Assembly: GCF_015476115.1 (NCBI RefSeq)
Contig: NZ_CP064295.1
Span: 1,606,001 to 1,670,000, forward strand
Direction of reading: 5' to 3'
Length of the DNA stretch: 64,000 nucleotides
DNA from: Aegicerativicinus sediminis
GTDB taxonomy: Bacteria > Bacteroidota > Bacteroidia > Flavobacteriales > Flavobacteriaceae
A program made the translations under genes and the position numbers. Shown here one piece after another: positions 36,901-44,874 of this stretch (the stretch's first letter is position 1; each line of letters starts with the position of its first letter). Under the pieces are notes generated by a model. It saw nothing but the letters and a program-made list of their open reading frames with translations. It was not told where the DNA came from and did not search any database.

Positions 36901-39203
36901 AGTGTGCGAATACTAAAATCCATCCCTGGGTTCAACGCTTCCACATCAAACTTAATTTTGGCTTCTGAAAGCAAGGCTGCAACAGCTGCCGCATGTGGTG
37001 CAGAAGCAGAAGTTCCAAAAAAGTTGGGGAAGGAATCGTCATCACCAGCATAATCACCACTTAAATTTACGGAGGTATTAACTCCGGTAGGTGCCATAAA
37101 ATCTGGTTTCTGCCTTGGTGATAATTCTCCAAATATCTGAGTGCCTCCTAATGAGGATGATTGTTGGGCCGTTAAAACTCCACCCCAAGCAGGTGTATTA
37201 TCGTAACGCACTGCACCAACAGTTATAGCACTGTTGGAGTTTGCATGCCCTGTAACTGTTGATTCGGTTAATGCAGGGTTTGCCAAAAACTCATTATCAT
37301 CACCTGCCCTAAAGACCACGTATTTGAATTTAAGGTTAGGGGTGTTGCCAGCAGCCCTTTCGATGATAAGGTTTGTGGTGGTATTGTTAATTACTGTAAA
37401 AGGCATTACTTCAACAGGATCTGCACCTAGATTGTTTATATTGAACCCATATTCAACATTGCCAGCATCATCGGCGAGATACATATCTAGGTCATTTAGT
37501 GCACCAGGGTTGCTCCCTAAGGAATAAAAATCATCATCCCACTGCAAAACAATAATATATCTACCAACATTAAGTGTTAGATCTTGTAGGGTTACCCCAG
37601 TTGAATATACATGTCTATCTGGGGTGCCTCCGTTAGAATTGTAAATCGCTTCATAAGATTTGTTTCCGAAATTACCTGCAGAAGAAAAATACTGTACACC
37701 TGCTTGTTCCGCCGCTTCTACGGCTTTAGAAACAATTCCATCTCTATAAAAAGGAGCTTTTAAATAAGTTAAATCATCAACGATAATATCGCAGCTGTAA
37801 TCATTTGTTAAAGTTTCGATAGCATGGGCAAGATGTCCCTCAGAAATAAAACCGGTATTGAAGAACAGTGAGGCGTCTGGAGCTACCTCATGTACAATTT
37901 GTAACATTGCTCGACCCTCATCTGTAGCTATTCCGAAGGGGAATTCTTCACTAACAGTTACATTATTAGGTAAATCACCTCTTGTAACATCATCCCCAGC
38001 ATCACCTTTTGTATTATATGCATCTGATATTACACCAATTTTTACATTTGCTCCACTAACGTTCCATCCCAATCTTCCCAAATCTGAACCTTGAGCTTTA
38101 TCACCTTGGCCAACAATTGCATCGGTATTTAAAGTGGCTTTATATGGGACGTATACTCTATTGATAATGTCTGAACGTAAATTTAATTCTCCAAGGCTAA
38201 GTATCGGAAAAAATACGGTAATCCTATTGTCATCATCGTCTAAAAAGTAATAATCAGGGATATAATCAGACTCAAAAATGCCGTATTCTAATTCCAATAA
38301 AGATCGTACATCACTGTATTTGTTTTCCAATGGAATAATTTCTACTAAAACTTCATTTAGATCATTTATCACGTAGATATCTGGATTGGGATTCACCCCC
38401 AACGTATAATTGCTAAAAAGTGAGAAAAGTGCATGATCTATTACCTCATCAACTTTAAATTGACTTTTATAACCTGGTTCAATATCACAATTTGTAATGA
38501 TGCAGTTACAGGCGTCATCTATTTCTTCTGCAGTTGATGGAGTACCCGTTAAATTGCTATTATTGGAATAGTAGAAGTCAATGTCATCACTCCAAGTGCC
38601 CTTATTGTCTATATTTCCGTCTTCAACTTTTATATTTCCATCCCCTGTTAAACTACCGTTGTTAACGAAATTACCATTACTTAAAACAAAGCAAGAGTTT
38701 GCCATTTGAATTATGGTATTGTTTACCACATTTCCATTTTTGAACAAAAGGGCTTTGTTTAAAATAATTTGGCCGTCGTTATTTAATACGCCAGGACCAA
38801 TGGAAATACTACCTCCATTAACCTCCAAAGTAGAACCTGCATATACATTAATATTAGGAATAGTTGTTAGTTCAGCACCATTTTGAACCAATAACTTAGC
38901 CTTATTGCCTAAATTGAGAGGATTACTCTCGGAATAAATGATATTATGGTTTATGTTAATCGTAATATTACTTAGATTACTTGGAGGGTAAGGGTTATTA
39001 TTACACGGCCCACCACTACAACTCCAGGCACTCGGATCCGTCCAATTTGTTGAATTACCAGTAGTGGTATAATTCTGACTCAAGCCAGTGAAACCATACA
39101 GGAAAATTACAGTTAAACAAATATATTGGGGCAATGAAAAATTATGGTGTCCCCATTGGGAAGAACTAACCCCATAGCGAAATAATGAGCCCATGCTTGG
39201 CAA
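33939..39203 (-). CDS. T9SS-secreted subtilase-like protein with MBG domains and GLSVIN repeats
   Basis: This 1754-aa protein starts with a long signal (to about residue 43). A beta-rich N-terminal region (44-230) precedes an S8-like peptidase domain. The candidate triad has Asp394 in VISDAYN and Ser732 in GTSASAPHAA; Asn511 (SSAGNFGN) is the oxyanion residue. The usual HGT His motif is absent, and DEGRAML (Asp428/Glu429) stands in its place. From about residue 900 come MBG-type beta domains with ITYGD motifs, split at 1070-1217 by thirteen copies of GLSVIN. The last 80 residues (KVYPNPVKDFATINLG ... SMAKLIKK) are a type IX sorting domain. It should be secreted and surface-attached. Substrate unknown. 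A terminator follows. Confidence 0.85.
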   Translation of the reverse strand: MPSMGSLFRYGVSSSQWGHHNFSLPQYICLTVIFLYGFTGLSQNYTTTGNSTNWTDPSAWSCSGGPCNNNPYPPSNLSNITININHNIIYSESNPLNLGNKAKLLVQNGAELTTIPNINVYAGSTLEVNGGSISIGPGVLNNDGQIILNKALLFKNGNVVNNTIIQMANSCFVLSNGNFVNNGSLTGDGNIKVEDGNIDNKGTWSDDIDFYYSNNSNLTGTPSTAEEIDDACNCIITNCDIEPGYKSQFKVDEVIDHALFSLFSNYTLGVNPNPDIYVINDLNEVLVEIIPLENKYSDVRSLLELEYGIFESDYIPDYYFLDDDDNRITVFFPILSLGELNLRSDIINRVYVPYKATLNTDAIVGQGDKAQGSDLGRLGWNVSGANVKIGVISDAYNTKGDAGDDVTRGDLPNNVTVSEEFPFGIATDEGRAMLQIVHEVAPDASLFFNTGFISEGHLAHAIETLTNDYSCDIIVDDLTYLKAPFYRDGIVSKAVEAAEQAGVQYFSSAGNFGNKSYEAIYNSNGGTPDRHVYSTGVTLQDLTLNVGRYIIVLQWDDDFYSLGSNPGALNDLDMYLADDAGNVEYGFNINNLGADPVEVMPFTVINNTTTNLIIERAAGNTPNLKFKYVVFRAGDDNEFLANPALTESTVTGHANSNSAITVGAVRYDNTPAWGGVLTAQQSSSLGGTQIFGELSPRQKPDFMAPTGVNTSVNLSGDYAGDDDSFPNFFGTSASAPHAAAVAALLSEAKIKFDVEALNPGMDFSIRTLLSSNAIDMESPGFDYKTGAGMISATNSLYAIANPTPILFPLSLEGVEGVDLTNVHEGGFTMDFTGDFFMDSSIVYMRDEALPSTFVDENTIQVQIPPFEGNPEFKVTNTTNPLTNGSDGGDSDIQKFFDNIFDVTVAVNDTQRKYGEANPEFTYTTALEGSGGELSSEQLAILDNFVTLTAVESIDPNDGSITSEVSPTTDIGFYSIRLSISTDDVTDSALLDQFNQLLELYNFIPESGILTINALEVAVTAGPIPDITYGDPIPPITYEYIFGPEGSDIIVDPSAQQAIINKHQNALSATNGLSVINGLSVINTTGGDVTFNGLSVINKTIYVSKSILENAETVEQNGLSVINAAPDTKLVNLDASIFAPDAIDSGDFSTNGLSVINGLSVINAIRNGLSVINGLSVINGLSVINGLSVINGLSVINGLSVINSGDGLEDTNGLSVINSEGENSIDNIFSKFLIVISNSDTADNGEPIELFPITVVTNNTPTVQAVLPGGNIDPNVILSTIPRLFNINQKNLSVTANNKTITYGDALPEFDSTIDGLEFNETVESLFPEGLNYETGCTECDVVSSPHNISVSGTPSNNNYNITFNSGSLTVNKFPLTVTVNDETITYGGTAPIGGYTLSTEDLPFDDTSASIFTDFSYTPADACTVTSSISISNEQQPGNYNVSYTDGTLTLLKASLTIEATSAYMYTGDTQPSQVDITTTGLVCNDSEPTFTSYTIKDSSGNPVEPPLEAGLYSITPDISSLSGYEGYDITLIPGDLVVNQTVGCNDRIKATDVCKILISDIPSELLPDDLPSWATTLLRFCYANDLDTPIFIPRGPDNDLFGNARTFGEVPEIFYPGGACFDIFTDGNNCQWEVTTGGCNKPSKSANGSKANPCDALSITATYVSTSQQIAPNLTLKVYPNPVKDFATINLGQIGEVTNLRIFNEIGVLLLEREFKNLNSSKLQMDLSSFKPGILFVEIENDGVKSMAKLIKK
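35553..35996 (-). repeat. Array of thirteen GLSVIN hexapeptide repeats inside the subtilase-like protein
   Basis: The peptide (N)GLSVIN occurs 13 times between residues 1070 and 1217, including a run of six head-to-tail copies. Its 18-bp coding units differ at synonymous sites: TTA or CTG for Leu; TCT, TCC, TCG or TCA for Ser; GTT or GTA for Val; ATA, ATT or ATC for Ile. Spacers between the clusters are unrelated, 8 to 32 residues long. The period and side-chain pattern resemble the left-handed beta-helix hexapeptide. Confidence 0.95.
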
Positions 39204-39502
39204 TTTTTTTAATTGTTATAAAATAAAAAGTGGGGACTAAACTATTATAGTTCTTTACATTGGGAGAAACATAAAGATATGAATTGTACTACAATCCTAG
39301 AGTAAATTTCATTCAATTTCTTGAGATTAACAAAAAATTAACATTTATAAAACAATATAATTTCCGAATGAAAATAAACAAGGATTTTTATAATATCTTG
39401 ATAATTTGATAATGGATTCATTTAAAATTCGAATAAATCTTAGTTCCGAATTTTCGATAACTAAATAATTCCTTTATTTTCATATTTCAAAAACCACCAA
39501 AT

Positions 39503-40036
39503 ATGAGTAAAAATTTGCATGCTGAAGAGAAATTAGAAGTTTATTGGCAAACTATTACCTACATAAGTAATCTAAATCGATCTTCAGAAATAAAGGCAGG
39601 TTTGATCATTTCATTTTATGGATTATTGCTTGGGGTGGTGTTTCAAGTGGTTGTTGGGACAGAGCAACATTTCACCCTTACTGTTCCTCTTATAATAAGC
39701 TTAGTTCTCTTTTTGTTTTTAGTGGCTAGATCTATTTATTTCAGTTTCAAGTGCTTTATGCCCCAAATAGAAACCAAGTTCGATTATAACATGTTTTTCT
39801 TCCATGATGTTGTTACACGTTATGGGACGATAAAAGAATTCTCCAAAAAATTTATGGGGTTGCTAGATGATTATAACCAATTATATGAACAGTTAGGAGA
39901 GCAAATATTTGTTAATTCACTTATTGCGTCTAAAAAATTTAGCGACGTGAATAAATCGGTTAAAAATCTTGTTTACAGCTTTATTCCACTTACCATAAGT
40001 GCAATACTTATAGTTATTCAGACTTTTTTCGATTAG
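39503..40036 (+). CDS. PycTM/DUF5706-like membrane protein (Pycsar-effector type)
   Basis: This 177-aa protein has membrane helices at about residues 31-50 and 57-80, and a third near the C-terminus (PLTISAILIVIQTFF). A cytoplasmic part with YNQLYEQLGEQIFVNSLIASKKFSDVNKSV lies between. The SEIKAGLIISFYGLLLG start and the EQI--NS-IASKKF segment resemble the PycTM effector family, which forms pores when it binds cyclic pyrimidine nucleotides in Pycsar antiphage systems. In many Bacteroidota this domain is fused to an HD phosphohydrolase; here an HD protein is encoded separately, convergent and 16 bp away. An adenylate cyclase gene lies beyond it. The Pycsar function is inferred. Confidence 0.65.
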   Translation: MSKNLHAEEKLEVYWQTITYISNLNRSSEIKAGLIISFYGLLLGVVFQVVVGTEQHFTLTVPLIISLVLFLFLVARSIYFSFKCFMPQIETKFDYNMFFFHDVVTRYGTIKEFSKKFMGLLDDYNQLYEQLGEQIFVNSLIASKKFSDVNKSVKNLVYSFIPLTISAILIVIQTFFD

Positions 40037-40051
40037 TTAAAAAGAATACTG

Positions 40052-40666
40052 CTAGGGTGTTCCGTTAAGTTTATAACGATCTTCTTTTAATTCCTTAAGT
40101 TTTTCTAATTTGGTTTTAATCCGCTCTTTTTGAGCTAAATCAGTGTGGTAACGGTGTATCTCCAAAAATTTAATTTGGGCGTCTAACCATTCTTTTTGGT
40201 TAGAGACAACATCGTAGTATAGAAATTCTTTCAATAATCTGCTGCTTAACTCGTCATAATCTCCTCTTCCTAAATAGTCTAGATCAGCATCGGCTAAAAT
40301 TTCCTCATATAAATTTGTTGGACGTTGGGGAATTTTTGTGGCCATAATCATACCACCAATTAGATCAATTTCTTTATCGGTATACTTATGCTCTTTAAGA
40401 AGTGGGGTTATTTTTTCAATGCTTTTTGCTTCATGATCAATTGGGGAATCCATATATCCATAATCATGGCTGATTGCAGCTATCCTAATCAATTCTGCCA
40501 TTTGCTTGGAAATAGCATAATGGTCAATATAGAAATCGCACACATTGGCAACATCTATAGTGTGTTCCAAACAATGATAAGCTAAATGTTCTGGCAGATT
40601 TTCTTCCAAATCGGCCAAGACTTTGAAGCATATGTCGGGGTAGGCTTCTCTATTCTTCAATACCAT
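40052..40666 (-). CDS. HD-domain phosphohydrolase
   Basis: This 204-aa cytoplasmic protein carries the HD metal-binding pattern: His in AYHCLEHTIDV (about residue 34), His-Asp in AAISHDYGYMD, and Asp in ILADADLDYLGRGD. HD enzymes hydrolyse phosphoesters, including cyclic nucleotides. The sequence around these motifs resembles the HD half of HD-PycTM fusion proteins. The stop lies 16 bp from that of the PycTM-like gene, and the adenylate cyclase gene lies 218 bp upstream on the same strand. A role in degrading the cyclic nucleotide made next door is plausible but not shown. Confidence 0.8.
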   Translation of the reverse strand: MVLKNREAYPDICFKVLADLEENLPEHLAYHCLEHTIDVANVCDFYIDHYAISKQMAELIRIAAISHDYGYMDSPIDHEAKSIEKITPLLKEHKYTDKEIDLIGGMIMATKIPQRPTNLYEEILADADLDYLGRGDYDELSSRLLKEFLYYDVVSNQKEWLDAQIKFLEIHRYHTDLAQKERIKTKLEKLKELKEDRYKLNGTP

Positions 40667-40883
40667 ATATTCTATTCAGTAAAGAACTTACAGCAGTAAG
40701 GGATCTCAGTAAATTGACTATTAATATAATGCAATTTTAACGTTTTTTTTTATAGAAATACAAAAATTTACGTCCAAAAACATCATAATCCTTTAATAAT
40801 CAATAGATTTCTTAAGAAATTTTTACTAAAATTTATTATTGCTCGTTGGTTAATGTTAGTATTACGTGATTATAATTTATTTG

Positions 40884-42830
40884 TTAAATGGTTGATTGAT
40901 CAATATAATACATTTTCAATTTTTTTTGGTTTTTCACCTCTACTTCCCCTCTGTAGGTGAAAATTCCTTTATCTTTTAAATGTTCGTAGGTATGCTGTGA
41001 TACGTTAATTCTGCCGACTTCTGAGTTCGATTCCATTCTAGCAGCAATATTTACAGTATTCCCCCAAATATCATATTGAAATTTCTTGGTTCCTACAACA
41101 CCGGCAATTACCGGACCAGTATTAAGACCGATTCTTACTTCAAATGGGAAAATTCCATCTGGTGGATCTTCAGCAGTGACTTTTACAAATTGAAGAATTT
41201 CCCTAGCTGCGTTTAATGCATCCTCAGCATGCGTGTGGTTTTTTGACGGCAGCCCCCCTGCACACATATAAGCATCTCCAATGGTTTTAATTTTTTCTAA
41301 GTTGTTCCGTTCAATAATTTCATCAAATTTTTTGAAAAAATAATCGACACTGTTTACCAAATCCTCCGGTGATATATTTTCTGCCACTACAGAAAAAGCC
41401 TTAAAATCAGTAAAAAGAACGGTAACATTCTCAAATCGCTTAGCCTTTATAAAGCCGTTATTCTTAAGTTCTTCAGCAGTTTCCTTCGGCAAAATATTTA
41501 AGAGAATACGTTCTGATCTTTTCTTTTCTCGGTCTAATCTTTTATGGGACCTTTTAACATAACGGTATTGAAAAATAAAGCCTCCGATTATGAAAACAAG
41601 TAAAATCAAGATTGCCATCAATAATTTTCTGGCAGTTGCTTCTTTCTCAATTTCGGATTGTTTTAATTGATTTTCCATTATTAGCCGTTCCATTTCCTTT
41701 TCTTGTTCGCCTACATTGAAACGGTACCTTAAGATACCCATAGTATTGTTGTACTCTTCGTCTTTAAGGGTATCTTGTGTTGCCGTAAAAAGTTGTTGAA
41801 ATTGGTAGGCACTTGAATAATTTCCTAAACCTGCGTTAGCATCTGCCAACCCCCGATATGAGTTTCGTATTTCCTTGTAAGTATTCATTTCCTTAGCTAA
41901 ATCAAGCGCTAAGGAGTGCTGTTCAATAGATGCATTAAACTTCCCTTGCTCATATAGAATGGTACCAAAAGTATTGTACGCTTCGGACAAAGTTAACTTG
42001 TCCTCATTTTCTTTTGCAGTTGTAATGGCTTCTTCAATATATTTTTGAGCTTCTAAATAATTACCGAGCTTAGATTGGGCCGCTGCCATCTTTGCTTCTG
42101 CATAGGATACTTGAAAATAGTTGATTTCCTTCCAATTGTCAATAGCTTTTTCCAGATGAAGTGCGGCATCTATATATTTATCTTGTTGAAGGAGGATATC
42201 TCCTATGTTTAATTCTGAATAACCAACTAACCCTTTATTATTAATTTCCTCAGATATTTTTATACTTTGCTCTAAAGCATTAATTGCCTGTGGATAGGTG
42301 TTTTTATCATTCATATATACAGACCCCATATTAACATAACATGAAGCCATTTGTTGTTTGTCATTTAAACGTTCTGCAATTTCAAGAGACTCAAAAATGA
42401 GCTTTAAGGCGGTTGGGTCATCTCCAAGTGTCTGGTAAGCAGCTCCAACATTGTTTAACAGGTTGCTAACCATTGAATCATCCTTCAAATCTCTATAAAT
42501 ATTCAGTGCAGGTTCCCAATTACTAATCGCTTCGGCATATTCAGCTTTTTGATAATGAGCCATCCCCATATATTTATAGGCAAGACCTAATCCACTTTTA
42601 TAGTGGATGGAGTCGGATAACTGAATAGCTTTTTTAGCAAAAACGATGGTAGAATCATACTTCGCTTCTTGATAAAACTCAAACGCTCTATCATTCCATG
42701 TATTTACCTGAACCGAATCTAGGCTTTGTGTTATTTGTGTTTCTTTAGCTTTTAATTGGCCTAAATCTTGTGGGAACAAGATATACGACAAGAGCATTAA
42801 GATAATAAGAAGAAGGCCTGACCTTGTCAT
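40884..42830 (-). CDS. TPR-repeat class III adenylate cyclase, membrane anchored
   Basis: This 648-aa protein has a signal or membrane segment at the start, about seven TPR repeats (50-370), a membrane helix (about 400-420, LLMAILILLVFIIGGFIF) and a cytoplasmic cyclase homology domain (about 460-645). Metal-binding Asp residues lie in VLFTDFKAF and IGDAYM. Lys in EKIKTIGD and Asp in FQYDIWGN match the adenine-specifying pair of ATP cyclases. Asn and Arg in GNTVNIAARM are the transition-state residues. All catalytic positions are intact, so it should make cAMP. The TPR part is probably periplasmic and senses an unknown ligand. Confidence 0.9.
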   Translation of the reverse strand: MTRSGLLLIILMLLSYILFPQDLGQLKAKETQITQSLDSVQVNTWNDRAFEFYQEAKYDSTIVFAKKAIQLSDSIHYKSGLGLAYKYMGMAHYQKAEYAEAISNWEPALNIYRDLKDDSMVSNLLNNVGAAYQTLGDDPTALKLIFESLEIAERLNDKQQMASCYVNMGSVYMNDKNTYPQAINALEQSIKISEEINNKGLVGYSELNIGDILLQQDKYIDAALHLEKAIDNWKEINYFQVSYAEAKMAAAQSKLGNYLEAQKYIEEAITTAKENEDKLTLSEAYNTFGTILYEQGKFNASIEQHSLALDLAKEMNTYKEIRNSYRGLADANAGLGNYSSAYQFQQLFTATQDTLKDEEYNNTMGILRYRFNVGEQEKEMERLIMENQLKQSEIEKEATARKLLMAILILLVFIIGGFIFQYRYVKRSHKRLDREKKRSERILLNILPKETAEELKNNGFIKAKRFENVTVLFTDFKAFSVVAENISPEDLVNSVDYFFKKFDEIIERNNLEKIKTIGDAYMCAGGLPSKNHTHAEDALNAAREILQFVKVTAEDPPDGIFPFEVRIGLNTGPVIAGVVGTKKFQYDIWGNTVNIAARMESNSEVGRINVSQHTYEHLKDKGIFTYRGEVEVKNQKKLKMYYIDQSTI

Positions 42831-43015
42831 GTATGTTATTTTGGTGGTTTCTTAGGTGAGGAATTAAAAATAATAAAATCTTGGCATTCATATCACTATA
42901 AGGAAAAAATTTCTTACAACTATCAGTTACGCCTTTGATTAGAGCAATGTTTTGAATGCTTCAAACAAAAGAAAATTATTGCCTATTGTATTTTTGAATC
43001 TATAATTAAATAACC

Positions 43016-43720
43016 GTGAGCGACAGGAATAAGAAAAACCCAACTAAATCTAAACTACCTTTGGTGCTTAGTTTGGTTGTGTTTGGAATTGTTGTTCTGC
43101 TTTATTTTGTTTGGCCAGGCTTTAATAACTTTCTTAATGAGGCATACACTGTTTTAACCTCAGGAGATAATAATAGAATTTCCAACTGGGTGTCTCAGTA
43201 TGGTTTTTGGGCTCCGTTTGTAATTCTACTATTGATGATAGTGCAAATGTTTTTATTTGTGATCCCATCGGCCTTGATTATGATTGTATGCGTGTTGGCC
43301 TACGGACCTATTTGGGGTAGTTTGCTTTCCTTACTTGGAATTTTTATAGCCTCAACCTTGGCTTATTGGATTGCACATTATGTTGGGTCCTCCGCTATTG
43401 AATCTTTAATAGGACCTAAATCGGCGAAGAAAATTTCTTTTTATGTGAAAAATTATGGTTTTTGGGCTGTTATTGTAGCTAGAATTTCCCCTTTATTATC
43501 TAATGATGGGATAAGCTTTGTAGCAGGATTGGTGAAAATGGGCTACAGAAAATTTATTTCAGCAACTTTCCTAGGTATTCTACCCTTAATTTTGGCAATA
43601 GGTTGGTTTGGACAAGACTTTCATAAGTTAAAAACCGGGTTAATTTGGATTTCAGGGTTCAGCCTGCTTTCTCTGCTAGCCTATATTGGTTGGGATAAGA
43701 AAAATCAATCGAGAGGGTAA
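43016..43720 (+). CDS. TVP38/TMEM64 (DedA-superfamily) membrane protein
   Basis: This 234-aa protein starts at a GTG codon (43016), which is uncommon in the window; the next ATG codons would remove the first helix. About six membrane segments are predicted, with the SNARE-associated core GFWAPFVILLLMIVQMF, PLLSNDGISFVAGLVKMGYRKF and ATFLGILP. The family is thought to act in lipid or undecaprenyl-phosphate transport across the membrane, but the role of this copy is unknown. It is followed 2 bp later by the convergent AEC transporter gene and is divergent from the cyclase gene. Confidence 0.85.
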   Translation: MSDRNKKNPTKSKLPLVLSLVVFGIVVLLYFVWPGFNNFLNEAYTVLTSGDNNRISNWVSQYGFWAPFVILLLMIVQMFLFVIPSALIMIVCVLAYGPIWGSLLSLLGIFIASTLAYWIAHYVGSSAIESLIGPKSAKKISFYVKNYGFWAVIVARISPLLSNDGISFVAGLVKMGYRKFISATFLGILPLILAIGWFGQDFHKLKTGLIWISGFSLLSLLAYIGWDKKNQSRG

Positions 43721-43722
43721 AC

Positions 43723-44835
43723 TTAATTTACGACCTTTTCTACAATCGCATTTTTCACAATAGGGCGTAAATAAGATACAAGTCTACAAATAAGACTCAC
43801 CATAACTAAGGTTAAACCAATACCACCCAATATAAATGGATCTACAATTGAGTTTCCAAAATGGAAAATCCCAATAATCATAAATGTGGAAAAGGGAAGT
43901 GAACAAGCTAAAATTGTAACCGCAAAATTTAAGTCGAAAGTCTTTTTTGTTTTTTGGTCTCTTTCCTCTAGACTATCAACAGCATTCATATGTGCAAACG
44001 GCCAAAAACTACAAGCGCTTTGCGGGAACGCAATTATTAATAGACTTACACTTAATGAAGGTGTAGGAATTACCAGTAAAACTATAGCCGAAAAAAGAAG
44101 GGCCATGCCGGACCGCCAACTTAACAGTTGAAACATAAATCCAAATTCTCGCCATTTTATTCTTACTGCCAAGCCGATGAAAAGCAATACCATTGCCACC
44201 ATCATTACACTAAATCGATCTATGGTATTTTGTATAAATTCAGGAAATATTGAAAGGTTTATGCCAGCTATTAGCATTAAGAGGCCAATGACTATAACCA
44301 CATTTATTGGCTCTTTCAATAGAGTAAGGGTTAAATCGATCAATTTGGTTTTATTGCTCCTGAATTGTTTTTGAGTTTTTCTCTGATGATACCAGTGCAT
44401 TGCAATTAAATACAATAATAATAGACCGAATAACTTATTGCCTACATCGGCCAAGGCAGCCAATGCTAATTCTTCTTCGCTTAAATAGGCGATGATAAAC
44501 GGAAAACAAGATAAACCAGGAGCCAGAGAAGGGATTAACATACTTAGGGTTCTCCGTTTTTTGTTTGATTCAATTGGGATGAATAACGGAAGTAAGTACC
44601 TGCTAGCAAAAAACATCAAAAAATTAAATAGGAGCGCTAGAATTGGTAAAGCAATCAGCTTAAGGTTAAAATCAATTTTTAATAGCGCTAAGAAAATTGT
44701 TGCCGGAAGGGCAACATTTAAAATTAGTGTCTTAAGACCATCTAACTGCTCTTTTTTAGGAACTTTTCTTTGCAGTAACACACCAATAGCAATAATCAGA
44801 AGTAGCTCCAATGTTTTTTGAAGTGCAATATTCAT
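43723..44835 (-). CDS. AEC (auxin efflux carrier) family transporter
   Basis: This 370-aa protein has ten predicted membrane helices in two five-helix bundles, with the family start LELLLIIAIGVLLQRKV and LNVALPATIFLALLKIDF. AEC proteins move small organic anions or auxin-like compounds. The substrate is not deducible. The gene is convergent with the TVP38-like gene (2 bp) and 39 bp downstream of the exported aminotransferase gene on the same strand, so those two may be an operon and the substrate could relate to that enzyme's product. Confidence 0.85.
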   Translation of the reverse strand: MNIALQKTLELLLIIAIGVLLQRKVPKKEQLDGLKTLILNVALPATIFLALLKIDFNLKLIALPILALLFNFLMFFASRYLLPLFIPIESNKKRRTLSMLIPSLAPGLSCFPFIIAYLSEEELALAALADVGNKLFGLLLLYLIAMHWYHQRKTQKQFRSNKTKLIDLTLTLLKEPINVVIVIGLLMLIAGINLSIFPEFIQNTIDRFSVMMVAMVLLFIGLAVRIKWREFGFMFQLLSWRSGMALLFSAIVLLVIPTPSLSVSLLIIAFPQSACSFWPFAHMNAVDSLEERDQKTKKTFDLNFAVTILACSLPFSTFMIIGIFHFGNSIVDPFILGGIGLTLVMVSLICRLVSYLRPIVKNAIVEKVVN

Positions 44836-44874
44836 ATTATAAATGCTCTTGGATTAGATACTAAAGATGGAAAT

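Noticed and set aside
40884-42830. Pyrimidine (cCMP/cUMP) cyclase of a Pycsar system
   Set aside because: The Lys in EKIKTIGD and Asp in FQYDIWGN are the adenine-selecting pair of adenylate cyclases, and the TPR-membrane layout differs from the short Pycsar cyclases.
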